Shown here piece after piece: positions 23,812 through 31,932 of a stretch of 33,072 bases of DNA. The DNA is from an uncultured Eubacteriales bacterium. GTDB taxonomy: Bacteria; Bacillota; Clostridia; Lachnospirales; Lachnospiraceae. A model generated the notes under the pieces. The model made no database searches. It was given only the letters and a program-made list of their open reading frames with translations, and was not told the origin of the DNA. The stretch spans positions 1 through 33,072 of the forward strand of contig CATOIK010000023.1 of the NCBI GenBank assembly GCA_951800645.1, given 5' to 3'. Position numbers and translations under genes: made by a program. Each line of letters begins with the position of its first letter. The first letter of the stretch is position 1.

Positions 23812-24342
23812 ATGGAGCAAACAGGAATTCAGGAAAAATATATGCGGGAAGCCATCCGGCAGGCAAAAAAAGCCGCAGCCTTGGGGGATGTTCCCATTGG
23901 CTGCGTCATCGAATATCAGGGAAAAATCATTGGGCGGGGATATAATCGCCGCATGGCGGACAAGACCGTTCTGGCTCATGCAGAGATTATCGCCATTCGG
24001 AAAGCCTGCAAAAAAATGGGCGACTGGCGGCTGGAGGACTGTACCATGTATGTCACTTTGGAGCCGTGCCCCATGTGTGCAGGAGCCATTGTTCAGGCAC
24101 GGATTCCCCAGGTAGTAATCGGCTGCATGAATCCGAAGGCCGGCTGCGCCGGCTCCGTTTTGGACATGCTGCATGAAGAAGGCTTTAATCACCAGGTAGA
24201 GACAGAGGTTGGCATGTGCGGCCAGGAGTGTTCCTGGATGCTGTCAGATTTCTTTAAAAATCTGCGCCGGAAAAAGGCGGAAAAAATGGAAGCAGCGGAA
24301 GAATCATCGGACAATGCGAAGATAAAGCCGATAAACCAATAG
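23812..24342 (+). CDS. tadA: tRNA-specific adenosine deaminase (TadA)
   Basis: TadA converts A34 to inosine in tRNA-Arg(ACG). The zinc-dependent deaminase core is clear: HAE at His56/Glu58 and PCPMC with Cys86 and Cys89, plus GDVPIGCVI before and GSVLDML after. The 176-aa product carries an extra basic/acidic tail (~155-176) beyond the usual ~150-160 aa. Its last 39 bases overlap the end of the gene on the other strand. AAGGA precedes the ATG by 6 bases. Its upstream region is the 23670-23794 element, which may supply or disrupt its promoter. Confidence 0.94.
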   Translation: MEQTGIQEKYMREAIRQAKKAAALGDVPIGCVIEYQGKIIGRGYNRRMADKTVLAHAEIIAIRKACKKMGDWRLEDCTMYVTLEPCPMCAGAIVQARIPQVVIGCMNPKAGCAGSVLDMLHEEGFNHQVETEVGMCGQECSWMLSDFFKNLRRKKAEKMEAAEESSDNAKIKPINQ

Positions 24343-24846
24343 GGTCATGGAGAGTGTGAAAAATATCTCCAAAGCACTGCTGACAATCCCTACAAGCGCC
24401 AGAAGGAAGGCAGAAATAACCGCGATCAGCCCCAGCGCCAGCAGCCAGGGCCGGTAAGCTGCCCTTTCTTTTTCCGCCAGCTTCAACAGGATGAAAAACA
24501 GGCAGAGAAACAGACAGACAGAGGCCATAAAGGCAAAAATAATATGGAGAAAGGCTTTTAAGGGCAGGGTTTCTGGCAGATAGGGCGTGGTAACAGCAAA
24601 GACCAGTAAAAGAAGGGCCAGGGAAACCAACCATGAAAATCTGGGCGGTTCCGGCATCCGCCGGATAATCCGCCGCAGGCAGTAATAAAAGTAGAGGCCT
24701 ACGATCAGACCCCACAGTACAAAGACTTCCTCCCGTCCAGCCACATTCCCTAAAACAGAAAAATTAGTCTGGAACCAGTTGGTGCCGCTGACAAACAGGA
24801 TGGTGTAAATTGGTATAATGAAATATGCAGTTACGGTTACAGCCAT
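24304..24846 (-). CDS. Uncharacterised polytopic membrane protein
   Basis: This 180-aa hydrophobic protein has about six predicted membrane segments (around residues 3-20, 42-58, 70-86, 98-122, 133-150 and 152-172), separated by short basic loops such as LRRIIRRMPEPPR. The conserved-looking stretch TNWFQTNFSVLGN lies between the first two. I recognise no enzyme motif. It vaguely resembles DUF998-type proteins, at low confidence. GGAGG precedes the ATG by ~8 bases. Its 3' end overlaps tadA by 39 bases, tail to tail. Confidence 0.7.
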   Translation of the reverse strand: MAVTVTAYFIIPIYTILFVSGTNWFQTNFSVLGNVAGREEVFVLWGLIVGLYFYYCLRRIIRRMPEPPRFSWLVSLALLLLVFAVTTPYLPETLPLKAFLHIIFAFMASVCLFLCLFFILLKLAEKERAAYRPWLLALGLIAVISAFLLALVGIVSSALEIFFTLSMTLLVYRLYLRIVR

Positions 24847-24931
24847 CGTTTTTCCTCCACAAGAAGTAATAGAACCAGTGTATCACATATTATGGAAAGA
24901 TTTTATTAAATTACTCTAAAAAACAGCAGCC

Positions 24932-24960
24932 TTGACAAATGCTGGTCTCTGGGCTATACT
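24932..24960 (+). promoter_or_regulatory. Strong promoter of the SRP RNA gene
   Basis: A perfect -35 TTGACA (24932-24937), a 17-base spacer and TATACT (24955-24960) precede the SRP RNA. Transcription would begin near 24967, ~20 bases before the mature 5' end inferred from the closing helix. Confidence 0.9.
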
Positions 24961-24985
24961 GTACAAGTTAAGAACCAGTCATAAA

Positions 24986-25255
24986 GCTTCCGCGCAGCCG
25001 GGGAGATAGCGGTGCCCTGTATCTGCAATCCGCTCCAGCAGAGGTCATATCCTGCCTCGGATTCGGTCTTGCAGAGCTGCCCCTGGTAAGCGGCGTTGAC
25101 GCTTGGGTCTTGCGCAACAGAATCTTATGAACCGTGTCAGGGCAGGAATGCAGCAGCACTAAGTAAGTTCTTCTGTGTGCCGCAAGGGCGCCTGAGCCGA
25201 GCTGGCTGCCAGGGTACCGTCTGTGAGCCGTCTACAAAGCAGGATGCGCGGATTT
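24986..25255 (+). ncRNA. ffs: Signal recognition particle RNA, large (Alu plus S domain) type
   Basis: About 270 nt, like B. subtilis scRNA (~271). The conserved S-domain core is present: GTTGACGCTTGGGTC, TGCGCAAC, TGAACCGTGTCAGG, the GGAA tetraloop closed by GCA/TGC (25142-25151), AGCAGCA.TAAG and GTGCCGCAAGGGCGCCTGAGCCGAGC. The 5' part carries the Alu-like segment GGTGCCCTGTATCTGC. The ends pair as TCCGCGCA (24989-24996) with TGCGCGGA (25245-25252). The RNA binds Ffh to target membrane and secreted proteins. The 5' and 3' ends are approximate. This gene explains most of the 547-base stretch 24847-25393 that has no protein gene. Confidence 0.95.
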
Positions 25256-25269
25256 AATAATAATTGTTG

Positions 25270-25313
25270 AAAGGAGCTGGAAGGGAAAAACTCCCTGTCC
25301 AGTTCCTTTTTAA
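25270..25313 (+). terminator. Terminator of the SRP RNA gene
   Basis: AAGGAGCTGG pairs with CCAGTTCCTT (one G-T) and an inner AGGGA/TCCCT closes a small A-rich loop. TTTTT follows directly. It lies 15 bases after the SRP RNA and before the pfkA promoter. Confidence 0.92.
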
Positions 25314-25320
25314 TTTCCCC

Positions 25321-25349
25321 TTGCCCGCCTTTTCAGGATGTATTATAAT
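25321..25349 (+). promoter_or_regulatory. Promoter of the pfkA-dnaX cluster
   Basis: TTGCCC (25321-25326), 17 bases, and a perfect TATAAT (25344-25349) start a transcript near 25356, ~38 bases before pfkA. It lies right after the SRP RNA terminator, so the clusters are transcribed separately. Confidence 0.8.
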
Positions 25350-25393
25350 AAATCAGAATGGAATATTAGCACAGTACAGAAAGGGTGTCACTC

Positions 25394-26470
25394 ATGAGAA
25401 TTGGAATGTTGACAAGCGGCGGAGACTGCCAGGCTTTGAACGCAACGATGCGCGGTGTAGCAAAATCCCTGTATAAGATGTACGATGATGTAGAAATCAT
25501 TGGATTCGAGGATGGTTACAAAGGCCTTATCCATGCAGACTACCAGGTTATGAAGCCGTCGGATTTTTCCGGTATCCTGACAAAGGGCGGAACCATTCTG
25601 GGAACATCCAGAACTCCGTTTAAGACTATCCGTGTTCCGGATGAAAGCGGCTTAGACAAAGTGGAGTCTATGAAGCATACCTACCGGAAACTGAAATTAG
25701 AGTGTCTGGTGGTGCTGGGCGGAAACGGCAGCCAGAAGACAGCCAACCTGCTTCGAGAGGAAGGCTTAAACATTGTTTCTCTGCCGAAAACCATTGACAA
25801 TGATTTATGGGGCACAGATGTGACCTTTGGTTTCCAGAGCGCCATCAATGTGGCAGCCAGCGCCATTGACTGTATTCACACCACGGCAGCTTCCCATGGT
25901 CGGGTGTTTATTGTAGAGGTTATGGGCCATAAAGTGGGCTGGCTGACGCTGTATGCCGGTCTGGCCGGCGGCGCAGACATTATTCTGCTTCCGGAGGTTC
26001 CCTATGACCTGAATGTAATCTGTAATGCATTAAAAGAGCGGAACCGTCAGGGCAAGCGTTTCTCTATTCTGGCTGTGGCAGAGGGCGCTATTTCCAAAGA
26101 GGATGCAAAGCTGTCCAAGAAAGAATTAAAAGAAAAGAAGAAAAATCAGGTGGCTTACCCATCTGTGGCTTATGAGCTGGGAAACCGGATTACCGAACTG
26201 ACCGGGCAGGAAGTCCGGGTTACAGTGCCCGGCCACACCCAGCGGGGCGGAGAACCCTGCCCCTATGACCGCGTGCTGGCTACTCGCCTGGGAGCGGCAG
26301 CGGCTCAGTTGATTTACGACAAAGAATACGGTTACATGGTGGCTGTGAAAAACGATAACATCACCAAGGTTCCCCTGGAAGAAGTGGCAGGCAAGTTAAA
26401 ATATGTAGACCCAGGCTGTTCCATGATTCAGGAGGCAAAGCGGCTGGGTATCAGCTTTGGTGATGAATAA
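25394..26470 (+). CDS. pfkA: 6-phosphofructokinase (phosphoryl donor uncertain)
   Basis: It phosphorylates fructose-6-phosphate to the 1,6-bisphosphate in glycolysis. The 358-aa protein has the start LTSGGDCQALNATMRG, the donor-site loop GGNGS (109-113), and the catalytic motif PKTIDNDL with Asp135 and Asp137. It also has the substrate motif VMGHKVGW and GHTQRGGEPCPYDR. The donor site is mixed. Gly112 is as in ATP enzymes, but Lys132 is as in PPi enzymes, and the usual Asp of GGDGS is Asn111. A charged insert (KLSKKELKEKKK) makes it longer than the 320-aa E. coli enzyme. I chose the ATG at 25394 (AAAGGG 8 bases upstream) over the GTG at 25385. Confidence 0.9.
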   Translation: MRIGMLTSGGDCQALNATMRGVAKSLYKMYDDVEIIGFEDGYKGLIHADYQVMKPSDFSGILTKGGTILGTSRTPFKTIRVPDESGLDKVESMKHTYRKLKLECLVVLGGNGSQKTANLLREEGLNIVSLPKTIDNDLWGTDVTFGFQSAINVAASAIDCIHTTAASHGRVFIVEVMGHKVGWLTLYAGLAGGADIILLPEVPYDLNVICNALKERNRQGKRFSILAVAEGAISKEDAKLSKKELKEKKKNQVAYPSVAYELGNRITELTGQEVRVTVPGHTQRGGEPCPYDRVLATRLGAAAAQLIYDKEYGYMVAVKNDNITKVPLEEVAGKLKYVDPGCSMIQEAKRLGISFGDE

Positions 26471-26502
26471 CTGCAGCAGACTGTTAAGGAGACAATAGGC
26501 TT

Positions 26503-28140
26503 ATGTCATACACTGCGTTGTACCGCAAATGGCGCCCATCGGAGTTTGACGATGTCAAAGGGCAGGACCATATTGTGCAGACCTTACAAAATCAAATAAT
26601 GGGACAACGCATCGGCCATGCTTATCTGTTCTGCGGAACCCGGGGCACCGGAAAGACCACTATCGCAAAAATTTTTGCCAAGGCGGTCAACTGCGAGCAT
26701 CCGGTGGAGGGAAGTCCCTGTGGAGAATGCGATACCTGTAAAAACATTGCGGCAGGCCGTTCCATGAATGTGGTGGAGATTGACGCTGCGTCCAACAACG
26801 GCGTGGAGAACATCCGGGAAATTCGTGAGCAGGTACAGTATCCGCCTGCAGAAGGCAAGTACCGGGTGTATATTATCGACGAGGTGCACATGCTTTCCAC
26901 CGGCGCTTTCAACGCACTGTTAAAGACCCTGGAGGAACCGCCGTCCTATGTGATCTTTATCCTGGCAACTACAGAGGTGCATAAAATTCCCATCACAGTG
27001 CTGTCCCGTTGTCAGCGTTATGATTTCAAGCGAATCACCATTGAGACCATTGCAGCCCGGCTGCGGGAGCTGGCAGATGCGGAGCAGATTCCGGTGGAGG
27101 AAAAAGCCCTTACCTACATTGCCAAAGCGGCGGACGGCTCCATGCGGGATGCCTTAAGCCTTTTGGATCAATGCGTGGCGTTTCATTTTGGCAGCCTGCT
27201 TACCTACGACAATGTGCTGGAGGTGTTGGGAGCAGTGGATTCCAGCGTGTTCAGTGAGCTTTTGCGGAAGATTCTGGAGAAAGACACTGCAGGCTGTATC
27301 CGGAAGCTGGAGGATATGGTTATCCAGGGCCGGGAATTGGGCCAGTTTGTGACGGATTTTATCTGGTATCTGCGAAATCTTCTGGTGCTGAAGTCCACAG
27401 ATGACGGCGAGGCCATGCTGGAAATGTCGGAGGACAATTTAAGGCTTCTGCGGGAGGAAGCAGAACTGGTGGATGGGGAGACCCTCATGCGGTTTATCCG
27501 CATTTTCTCTGATCTGTCTAATCAGCTACGCTACGCCAGCCAGAAGCGGGTGCTGATTGAGATTGCTCTGATTAAACTGACCAAGCCTCAGATGGAGGGA
27601 AATTTAGATTCCATTCTTCAGCGGCTGTCGGAGCTGGAAACCCGCATGGATGAGGCTCCCGCAGTCAGTTCGGAGATGATGCAGCAGATGGCAGCTCAGA
27701 TGGGAACAGGATTTTCTGCAGGAGTTTCGGCCGGGGCGGTACAGAGTGCGCCTGGAAACGGCGTTTCGGAAGAATATATTCCGCCTAAAGTAGCTATTCC
27801 CAAGGCCCAGTTGGAGGATTTGAACCTGATTCGGCAGGATTGGGGGCGGATCATCCGGGAACAGGGCGGCGCCATCCGGCCCAGCTTTCGGGATACGGTT
27901 CTGGAACCCAGCGGAGAAGGATGTCTGTGTATTGTGTTTTCCAGCCCGGAAAACTACGCCATCGGCAGCAGGCCTACGGTGCTGGGAGACTTGGAAAAAT
28001 ACATTGAAGAACAGTATGGCAAGGAACTGTACTTAAAGGCTCGTCTGCGAAATGCAGGAGAGATACTGAATACTATTTATGTAAGTGATGAGGAGGCCCG
28101 CGAGGCCATCCACATGGAAATCGAAATAGAAGACGAATAA
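26503..28140 (+). CDS. dnaX: DNA polymerase III subunit gamma/tau
   Basis: DnaX is the clamp-loader ATPase that loads the sliding clamp and links polymerases at the fork. The 545-aa product has Walker A GTRGTGKTT (45-53), zinc ligands Cys64/73/76/79, Walker B IIDEVHML, and the SRC motif VLSRCQRYDF. A collar region follows, and a shorter tau-type tail after a Gly/Ala/Val-rich linker (~400-430). AAGGAG is ~10 bases upstream. No A-rich slippery heptamer of the E. coli type was found. The order dnaX-ybaB-recR is the classic bacterial cluster. Confidence 0.96.
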   Translation: MSYTALYRKWRPSEFDDVKGQDHIVQTLQNQIMGQRIGHAYLFCGTRGTGKTTIAKIFAKAVNCEHPVEGSPCGECDTCKNIAAGRSMNVVEIDAASNNGVENIREIREQVQYPPAEGKYRVYIIDEVHMLSTGAFNALLKTLEEPPSYVIFILATTEVHKIPITVLSRCQRYDFKRITIETIAARLRELADAEQIPVEEKALTYIAKAADGSMRDALSLLDQCVAFHFGSLLTYDNVLEVLGAVDSSVFSELLRKILEKDTAGCIRKLEDMVIQGRELGQFVTDFIWYLRNLLVLKSTDDGEAMLEMSEDNLRLLREEAELVDGETLMRFIRIFSDLSNQLRYASQKRVLIEIALIKLTKPQMEGNLDSILQRLSELETRMDEAPAVSSEMMQQMAAQMGTGFSAGVSAGAVQSAPGNGVSEEYIPPKVAIPKAQLEDLNLIRQDWGRIIREQGGAIRPSFRDTVLEPSGEGCLCIVFSSPENYAIGSRPTVLGDLEKYIEEQYGKELYLKARLRNAGEILNTIYVSDEEAREAIHMEIEIEDE

Positions 28141-28175
28141 TCTTTTAACAGAATAGAAAATGAGGAGGATATATC

Positions 28176-28529
28176 ATGGCAAAAAGAGGAGGCTTTCCGG
28201 GCGGTATTCCGGGCAATATGAATAATCTGATGAAGCAGGCGCAGAGAATGCAGCGTCAGATGGAGGAAACCACCAAGGAACTGGAAGAAAAAGAGTATTC
28301 CGCAGCAGCCGGCGGCGGCGCAGTAACCGTAACTGTTTCCGGAAAGAAGGAAGTGGTTTCCGTGAAGCTGTCTGAGGAGGTTGTGGATCCGGATGATATT
28401 GAGATGTTGGAAGATTTAATTGTGGCAGCAACCAATGAGGCCCTTCGCAAAATGGAGGAGGAATCTCAGGCTGCTATGGCAAAACTGACCGGCGGATTAG
28501 GCGGTCTTGGCGGAGGCTTCCCGTTCTGA
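28176..28529 (+). CDS. ybaB: YbaB/EbfC-family nucleoid-associated protein
   Basis: A 117-aa small DNA-binding protein. It has a Gly-rich start, a helix rich in Met/Gln ([17 protein letters not shown]), the beta segment [18 protein letters not shown] and the [20 protein letters not shown] helix typical of the family, then a Gly/Phe tail. Homologues bind DNA as dimers. GAGGAGG precedes the ATG. It lies between dnaX and recR, as usual. Its last bases hold the ribosome site for recR. Confidence 0.95.
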   Translation: MAKRGGFPGGIPGNMNNLMKQAQRMQRQMEETTKELEEKEYSAAAGGGAVTVTVSGKKEVVSVKLSEEVVDPDDIEMLEDLIVAATNEALRKMEEESQAAMAKLTGGLGGLGGGFPF

Positions 28530-28530
28530 T

Positions 28531-29127
28531 ATGGATTATTACAGCAGGCAGATTACTGCATTGATCGAGGAACTTGCCAAGCTGCCGGGAGTGGGAAGCA
28601 AATCCGCCCAGCGGCTGGCGTTTCATATTATCAATATGCCCCAGGAACAGGTGGCAAGTCTGGCCGGTGCCATTACCCAGGCAAAGGCCAACATCCGTTA
28701 CTGCAAAGAGTGCTGCACGCTGACGGACCAGGAGCTTTGCCCGATCTGCAGCAGCGAAAAGCGGGATCACAAAACCATTATGGTGGTGGAGAATACCAGA
28801 GATTTGGCAGCTTATGAGAAAACTGGAAAATACAGCGGCGTCTATCATGTGCTGCACGGCGCTATTTCGCCTATGCTGGGCATCGGACCCAACGACATCC
28901 GGCTGAAGGAACTGATGCAGCGGCTTCAGGGGGATGTAAACGAAGTAATCATTGCAACCAACTCCAGCCTGGAAGGGGAGACTACCGCTATGTATATTAG
29001 TAAGCTGATCAAACCCACAGGCATTCGGGTCAGCCGGATTGCCAGCGGCGTGCCGGTAGGCGGAGATTTGGAGTATATTGATGAAGTAACCCTGTTGAGA
29101 GCCTTGGAAGGGCGCATAGAGCTGTGA
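28531..29127 (+). CDS. recR: Recombination protein RecR
   Basis: RecR works with RecO and RecF to load RecA at gaps. The 198-aa product has the helix-hairpin-helix [15 protein letters not shown] and the zinc finger [17 protein letters not shown] Toprim domain follows, with [12 protein letters not shown] and [14 protein letters not shown]. The ATG at 28531 lies one base after the ybaB stop and gives the family length. Upstream in-frame codons overlap ybaB. The nearest GGAGG is 14 bases away, so coupling to ybaB translation is likely. Confidence 0.95.
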   Translation: MDYYSRQITALIEELAKLPGVGSKSAQRLAFHIINMPQEQVASLAGAITQAKANIRYCKECCTLTDQELCPICSSEKRDHKTIMVVENTRDLAAYEKTGKYSGVYHVLHGAISPMLGIGPNDIRLKELMQRLQGDVNEVIIATNSSLEGETTAMYISKLIKPTGIRVSRIASGVPVGGDLEYIDEVTLLRALEGRIEL

Positions 29128-29158
29128 CGGATTCTTAACCGGTGTAAGGAGTACAGAA

Positions 29159-31057
29159 ATGGATAAATACGAGTTTAATATCAAAGTGGAGCAGATGCGG
29201 AAGATGGTAAACAAGGGCGATTACGAAACTGCCATGAAGATTGCAGATACCATCGACTGGAAAAAAGTGCGTAATGCCAATCTGCTTTCCATGGTTGCCA
29301 CCATTTATGAGAAGAACAGCGAGTTCCAGGACGCAAAAGATATTCTTTTGCTGGCCTTTGACAGGGCTCCGATTGGCAAACGGCTTCTTTATAAGCTGAC
29401 TGACCTGGCCTTAAAGGAAGGCAGTGTTGAGGAAGCACAGGCTTATTACCGGGAGTTCTGCGACCTGGCAGGAGATGACCCTCGCCAGCACCTGCTTCGT
29501 TACATGATTCTGAGAGCGATGGACGCACCGCTGGAGCAGTTGATTCATTCTCTGGAGGGCTATACCGCTGAGGAACTGGATGAAAAGTGGATGTATGAGC
29601 TGGCAGAGCTTTATAACCAGGCAGGTGATGAGCAGCGCTGCGTCAGCACCTGTGACAAAATTATGCTGATGTTCGGCCTGGGCAAATATGTGGACAAAGC
29701 GATGGAACTGAAGTTGCAGTATGCCCCTCTGAACAAATATCAGATGGATTTGGTGGAGAACCGGGATAAATACGAGGAGAAGCTGCGGGCAGTAGAGCAG
29801 TCTTACGATGGTTACGGCGATGAGGCTTCCGTGGAAAATAGAGAGCCGCAGCCGGGCCCCAGAGTGAAGGTGCTGCAGCGGCCTGAGCCGGCGGCTGTTC
29901 CGGAACCGGAGTCTGTGGTAGCAGAAGTGAAGCAGGCAGAGGCGGAGGAAGATCTTGCCAGAGAGATGTCCCGTCTGCAGGAGGAGCCTGCAGAGGCAGA
30001 CGATGATGAGCTGGGCAAGACACGGGTTTTAAGCGCTATCAAGCGGGCGCCGCAGGCAGAAGTTTTGGCTGAGGAAACTGTGCCGGTGGAAGCAGCGCCT
30101 GTAAAACCGGAGCCGATGGAACCGGAAGTGGTAGTTTCGGAGCTGGAAGAGGAAGACGAGCCGGAGCTTCCCAGGATGGCAAATCATTTAATGATTGAAG
30201 CCCGTACTCCGGAGAAAGGTCTGGAGATTGCAGTCACTGCTTTGAAGCAGATTCACAAGGAAACCGGCGTTAAAAATCCGGTGGCAAAGATTACCGGATC
30301 CAAGTTAAATAAGCGCGGGGTTCTTGCAAGCAAAGAAAAACTGGAAGGCAAGGATTTGATCATCGAGGAAGCCGGAGACATGACGGCTGAGATGCTGAAA
30401 GAGCTGGAGAAGCTGATGGTTCAGGATACATCCGGTATCCGGGTAATTCTCATTGACAATCCGAAGCAGATGGAGATGCTTCACGAGCAGAATCCGGATT
30501 TGGCAGATAAGTTCGAGTGCATCGGCTGTGATTATCCGAATGCATCGGAAACAAAGGCTGTTGAGGCAGAGCCGGTTGTTTCCAAGGTATCTCCGAAATC
30601 CGCTCCGGTATCTCAGGAAGAACTTCCGGAGGAAGATGATGCTGCAAATGATATGCCGGAGCCGGATGACCGGCCGGTAAGACGGGTGGTGCCCAACCGG
30701 GACAATGCCATGCGGGTGCCGGAACCGGAGGATTATTATGAGGAGCAGGGGCGGAATTTAGAAGGCATGGACGATGAAGCTGAGATGGACATTGATGAAT
30801 TTGCCCAGTATGCCTGTCAGTATGCGGCCAACATCGACTGCAGCATTACCGGAAAGAGCATGCTGGCACTCTATGAGCGCATTGAGATTATGGAGGAGGA
30901 CGGCATCCCTCTGACGAAAGCTTCTGCAGAAGATTTGATCGAGGAGGCGGCAGACCGGGCGGAGAAACCGTCTATGGGCAAGCGCATCAAAGGCATTTTC
31001 TCCTCCAGATACGATAAAGACGGCTTATTGATTTTGAAAGAAGAACATTTTATCTGA
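29159..31057 (+). CDS. Large uncharacterised protein: helical repeat N-terminus and degenerate AAA+-like C-terminus
   Basis: This 632-aa cytoplasmic-looking protein has a helical, TPR-like start (residues 1-~215, e.g. NKGDYETAMKIADTIDW, EEAQAYYREFCDLA). An acidic linker spans ~220-335. A module from 343 follows the layout of CbxX/SpoVK-type AAA+ domains. In that layout HLMIEARTPEKG (343-354) sits at the Walker A position without the GxxGxGK pattern, and KDLIIEEAGDM (398-408) sits at Walker B. A second acidic stretch (~480-540) leads to a lid-like helical domain (543-603, DEFAQYACQYAANIDCSI..ALYERIEIM). ATP binding is unlikely. AAGGAG precedes the ATG. It is 31 bases after recR. Domain assignment is by recall. 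Confidence 0.7.
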   Translation: MDKYEFNIKVEQMRKMVNKGDYETAMKIADTIDWKKVRNANLLSMVATIYEKNSEFQDAKDILLLAFDRAPIGKRLLYKLTDLALKEGSVEEAQAYYREFCDLAGDDPRQHLLRYMILRAMDAPLEQLIHSLEGYTAEELDEKWMYELAELYNQAGDEQRCVSTCDKIMLMFGLGKYVDKAMELKLQYAPLNKYQMDLVENRDKYEEKLRAVEQSYDGYGDEASVENREPQPGPRVKVLQRPEPAAVPEPESVVAEVKQAEAEEDLAREMSRLQEEPAEADDDELGKTRVLSAIKRAPQAEVLAEETVPVEAAPVKPEPMEPEVVVSELEEEDEPELPRMANHLMIEARTPEKGLEIAVTALKQIHKETGVKNPVAKITGSKLNKRGVLASKEKLEGKDLIIEEAGDMTAEMLKELEKLMVQDTSGIRVILIDNPKQMEMLHEQNPDLADKFECIGCDYPNASETKAVEAEPVVSKVSPKSAPVSQEELPEEDDAANDMPEPDDRPVRRVVPNRDNAMRVPEPEDYYEEQGRNLEGMDDEAEMDIDEFAQYACQYAANIDCSITGKSMLALYERIEIMEEDGIPLTKASAEDLIEEAADRAEKPSMGKRIKGIFSSRYDKDGLLILKEEHFI

Positions 31058-31059
31058 TT

Positions 31060-31905
31060 ATGAAAAATAAAATACAACTGATTGCATTGGATTTAGACGG
31101 GACGCTTCTGGACAGCCAGAAGCGTCTGTCTCGTAGAAATGAAGAGGTACTGAAGGAATGTATCCGGCGGGGGATTCATATTGTTCCCTGTACCGGGCGC
31201 ATCTGGCTTGGCGTGCCGGATTTTATCCGGGATTTACCCGGAATCCGTTATGCCATTACCGTCAACGGCGCTGTAGTTGAGGATGTGCAGGAGCATGTGG
31301 TGTTGGATGAGCGGAAGTTAAGCTGCGAACAGGCTGTGGAGATTTTAAATCTGGCAAGGCAGTTCGATACCATGTACGATGCCTATGCAGGCGGCCGGGG
31401 CTACGGCGAGTCCCGTTTCCTGGAATGTATGGGGCATTACGGCATCAGCCCGGAACTGCAGAAAATGGTTCGCAATACCAGAGAGTCTGTCCCGGATGTG
31501 GCAGAGAAGATAAAAAACCTGGGAACACCGGTAGAGAAGGTCAACTATTTCTTTGGTGACCAGGCAGAGCGGCAGCGGGCGAAGGAGGCGCTTTTGGACC
31601 GGGGCGATGTACTTGTCAGCTCATCCTTCCCCAATAATCTGGAAATCAATGCTTTGGGTGCGTCCAAGGGCGAGGCCATTTGCCGTCTGGCGGACCATCT
31701 GGGCCTTAAGCGGGAACAGACCATGGGATTTGGCGACGGAGAAAACGACATCACCATGATGACGATGGCCGGCGTCGGAGTAGCTATGAAAAACGGAATG
31801 GAGCAACTGAAGGAAAGAGCGGATTACATTACCCTTACCAATGATGAGGACGGCGTGGCTGACGCCATCGAAAGGCTGGTACTTGGCTGCGGGGCAGTAC
31901 ACTAA
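31060..31905 (+). CDS. Cof-type HAD-IIB family phosphatase
   Basis: This is a 281-aa haloacid dehalogenase-type hydrolase. Motif I is DLDGTLLDS with nucleophile Asp11 and Asp13. Motif II is PCTGR. Motif III is the Lys in ASKGEAI, and motif IV is GDGENDITMM. The large C2 cap between ~85 and ~200 places it in the IIB (Cof) group, which dephosphorylates sugar phosphates or flavin precursors. The real substrate cannot be told. The ATG is 2 bases after the previous stop with no clear ribosome site, suggesting translational coupling. Confidence 0.92.
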   Translation: MKNKIQLIALDLDGTLLDSQKRLSRRNEEVLKECIRRGIHIVPCTGRIWLGVPDFIRDLPGIRYAITVNGAVVEDVQEHVVLDERKLSCEQAVEILNLARQFDTMYDAYAGGRGYGESRFLECMGHYGISPELQKMVRNTRESVPDVAEKIKNLGTPVEKVNYFFGDQAERQRAKEALLDRGDVLVSSSFPNNLEINALGASKGEAICRLADHLGLKREQTMGFGDGENDITMMTMAGVGVAMKNGMEQLKERADYITLTNDEDGVADAIERLVLGCGAVH

Positions 31906-31932
31906 AAATCAAGACGGAATAGAAAGGCAAAC

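Noticed and set aside
24968..25159. A 63-codon minus-strand frame.
   Set aside because: It is fully explained by the SRP RNA on the plus strand.
26503..28140. Programmed frameshift in dnaX making separate gamma and tau.
   Set aside because: I found no A-rich slippery heptamer with a following hairpin near the expected position. A single product is the simpler reading.
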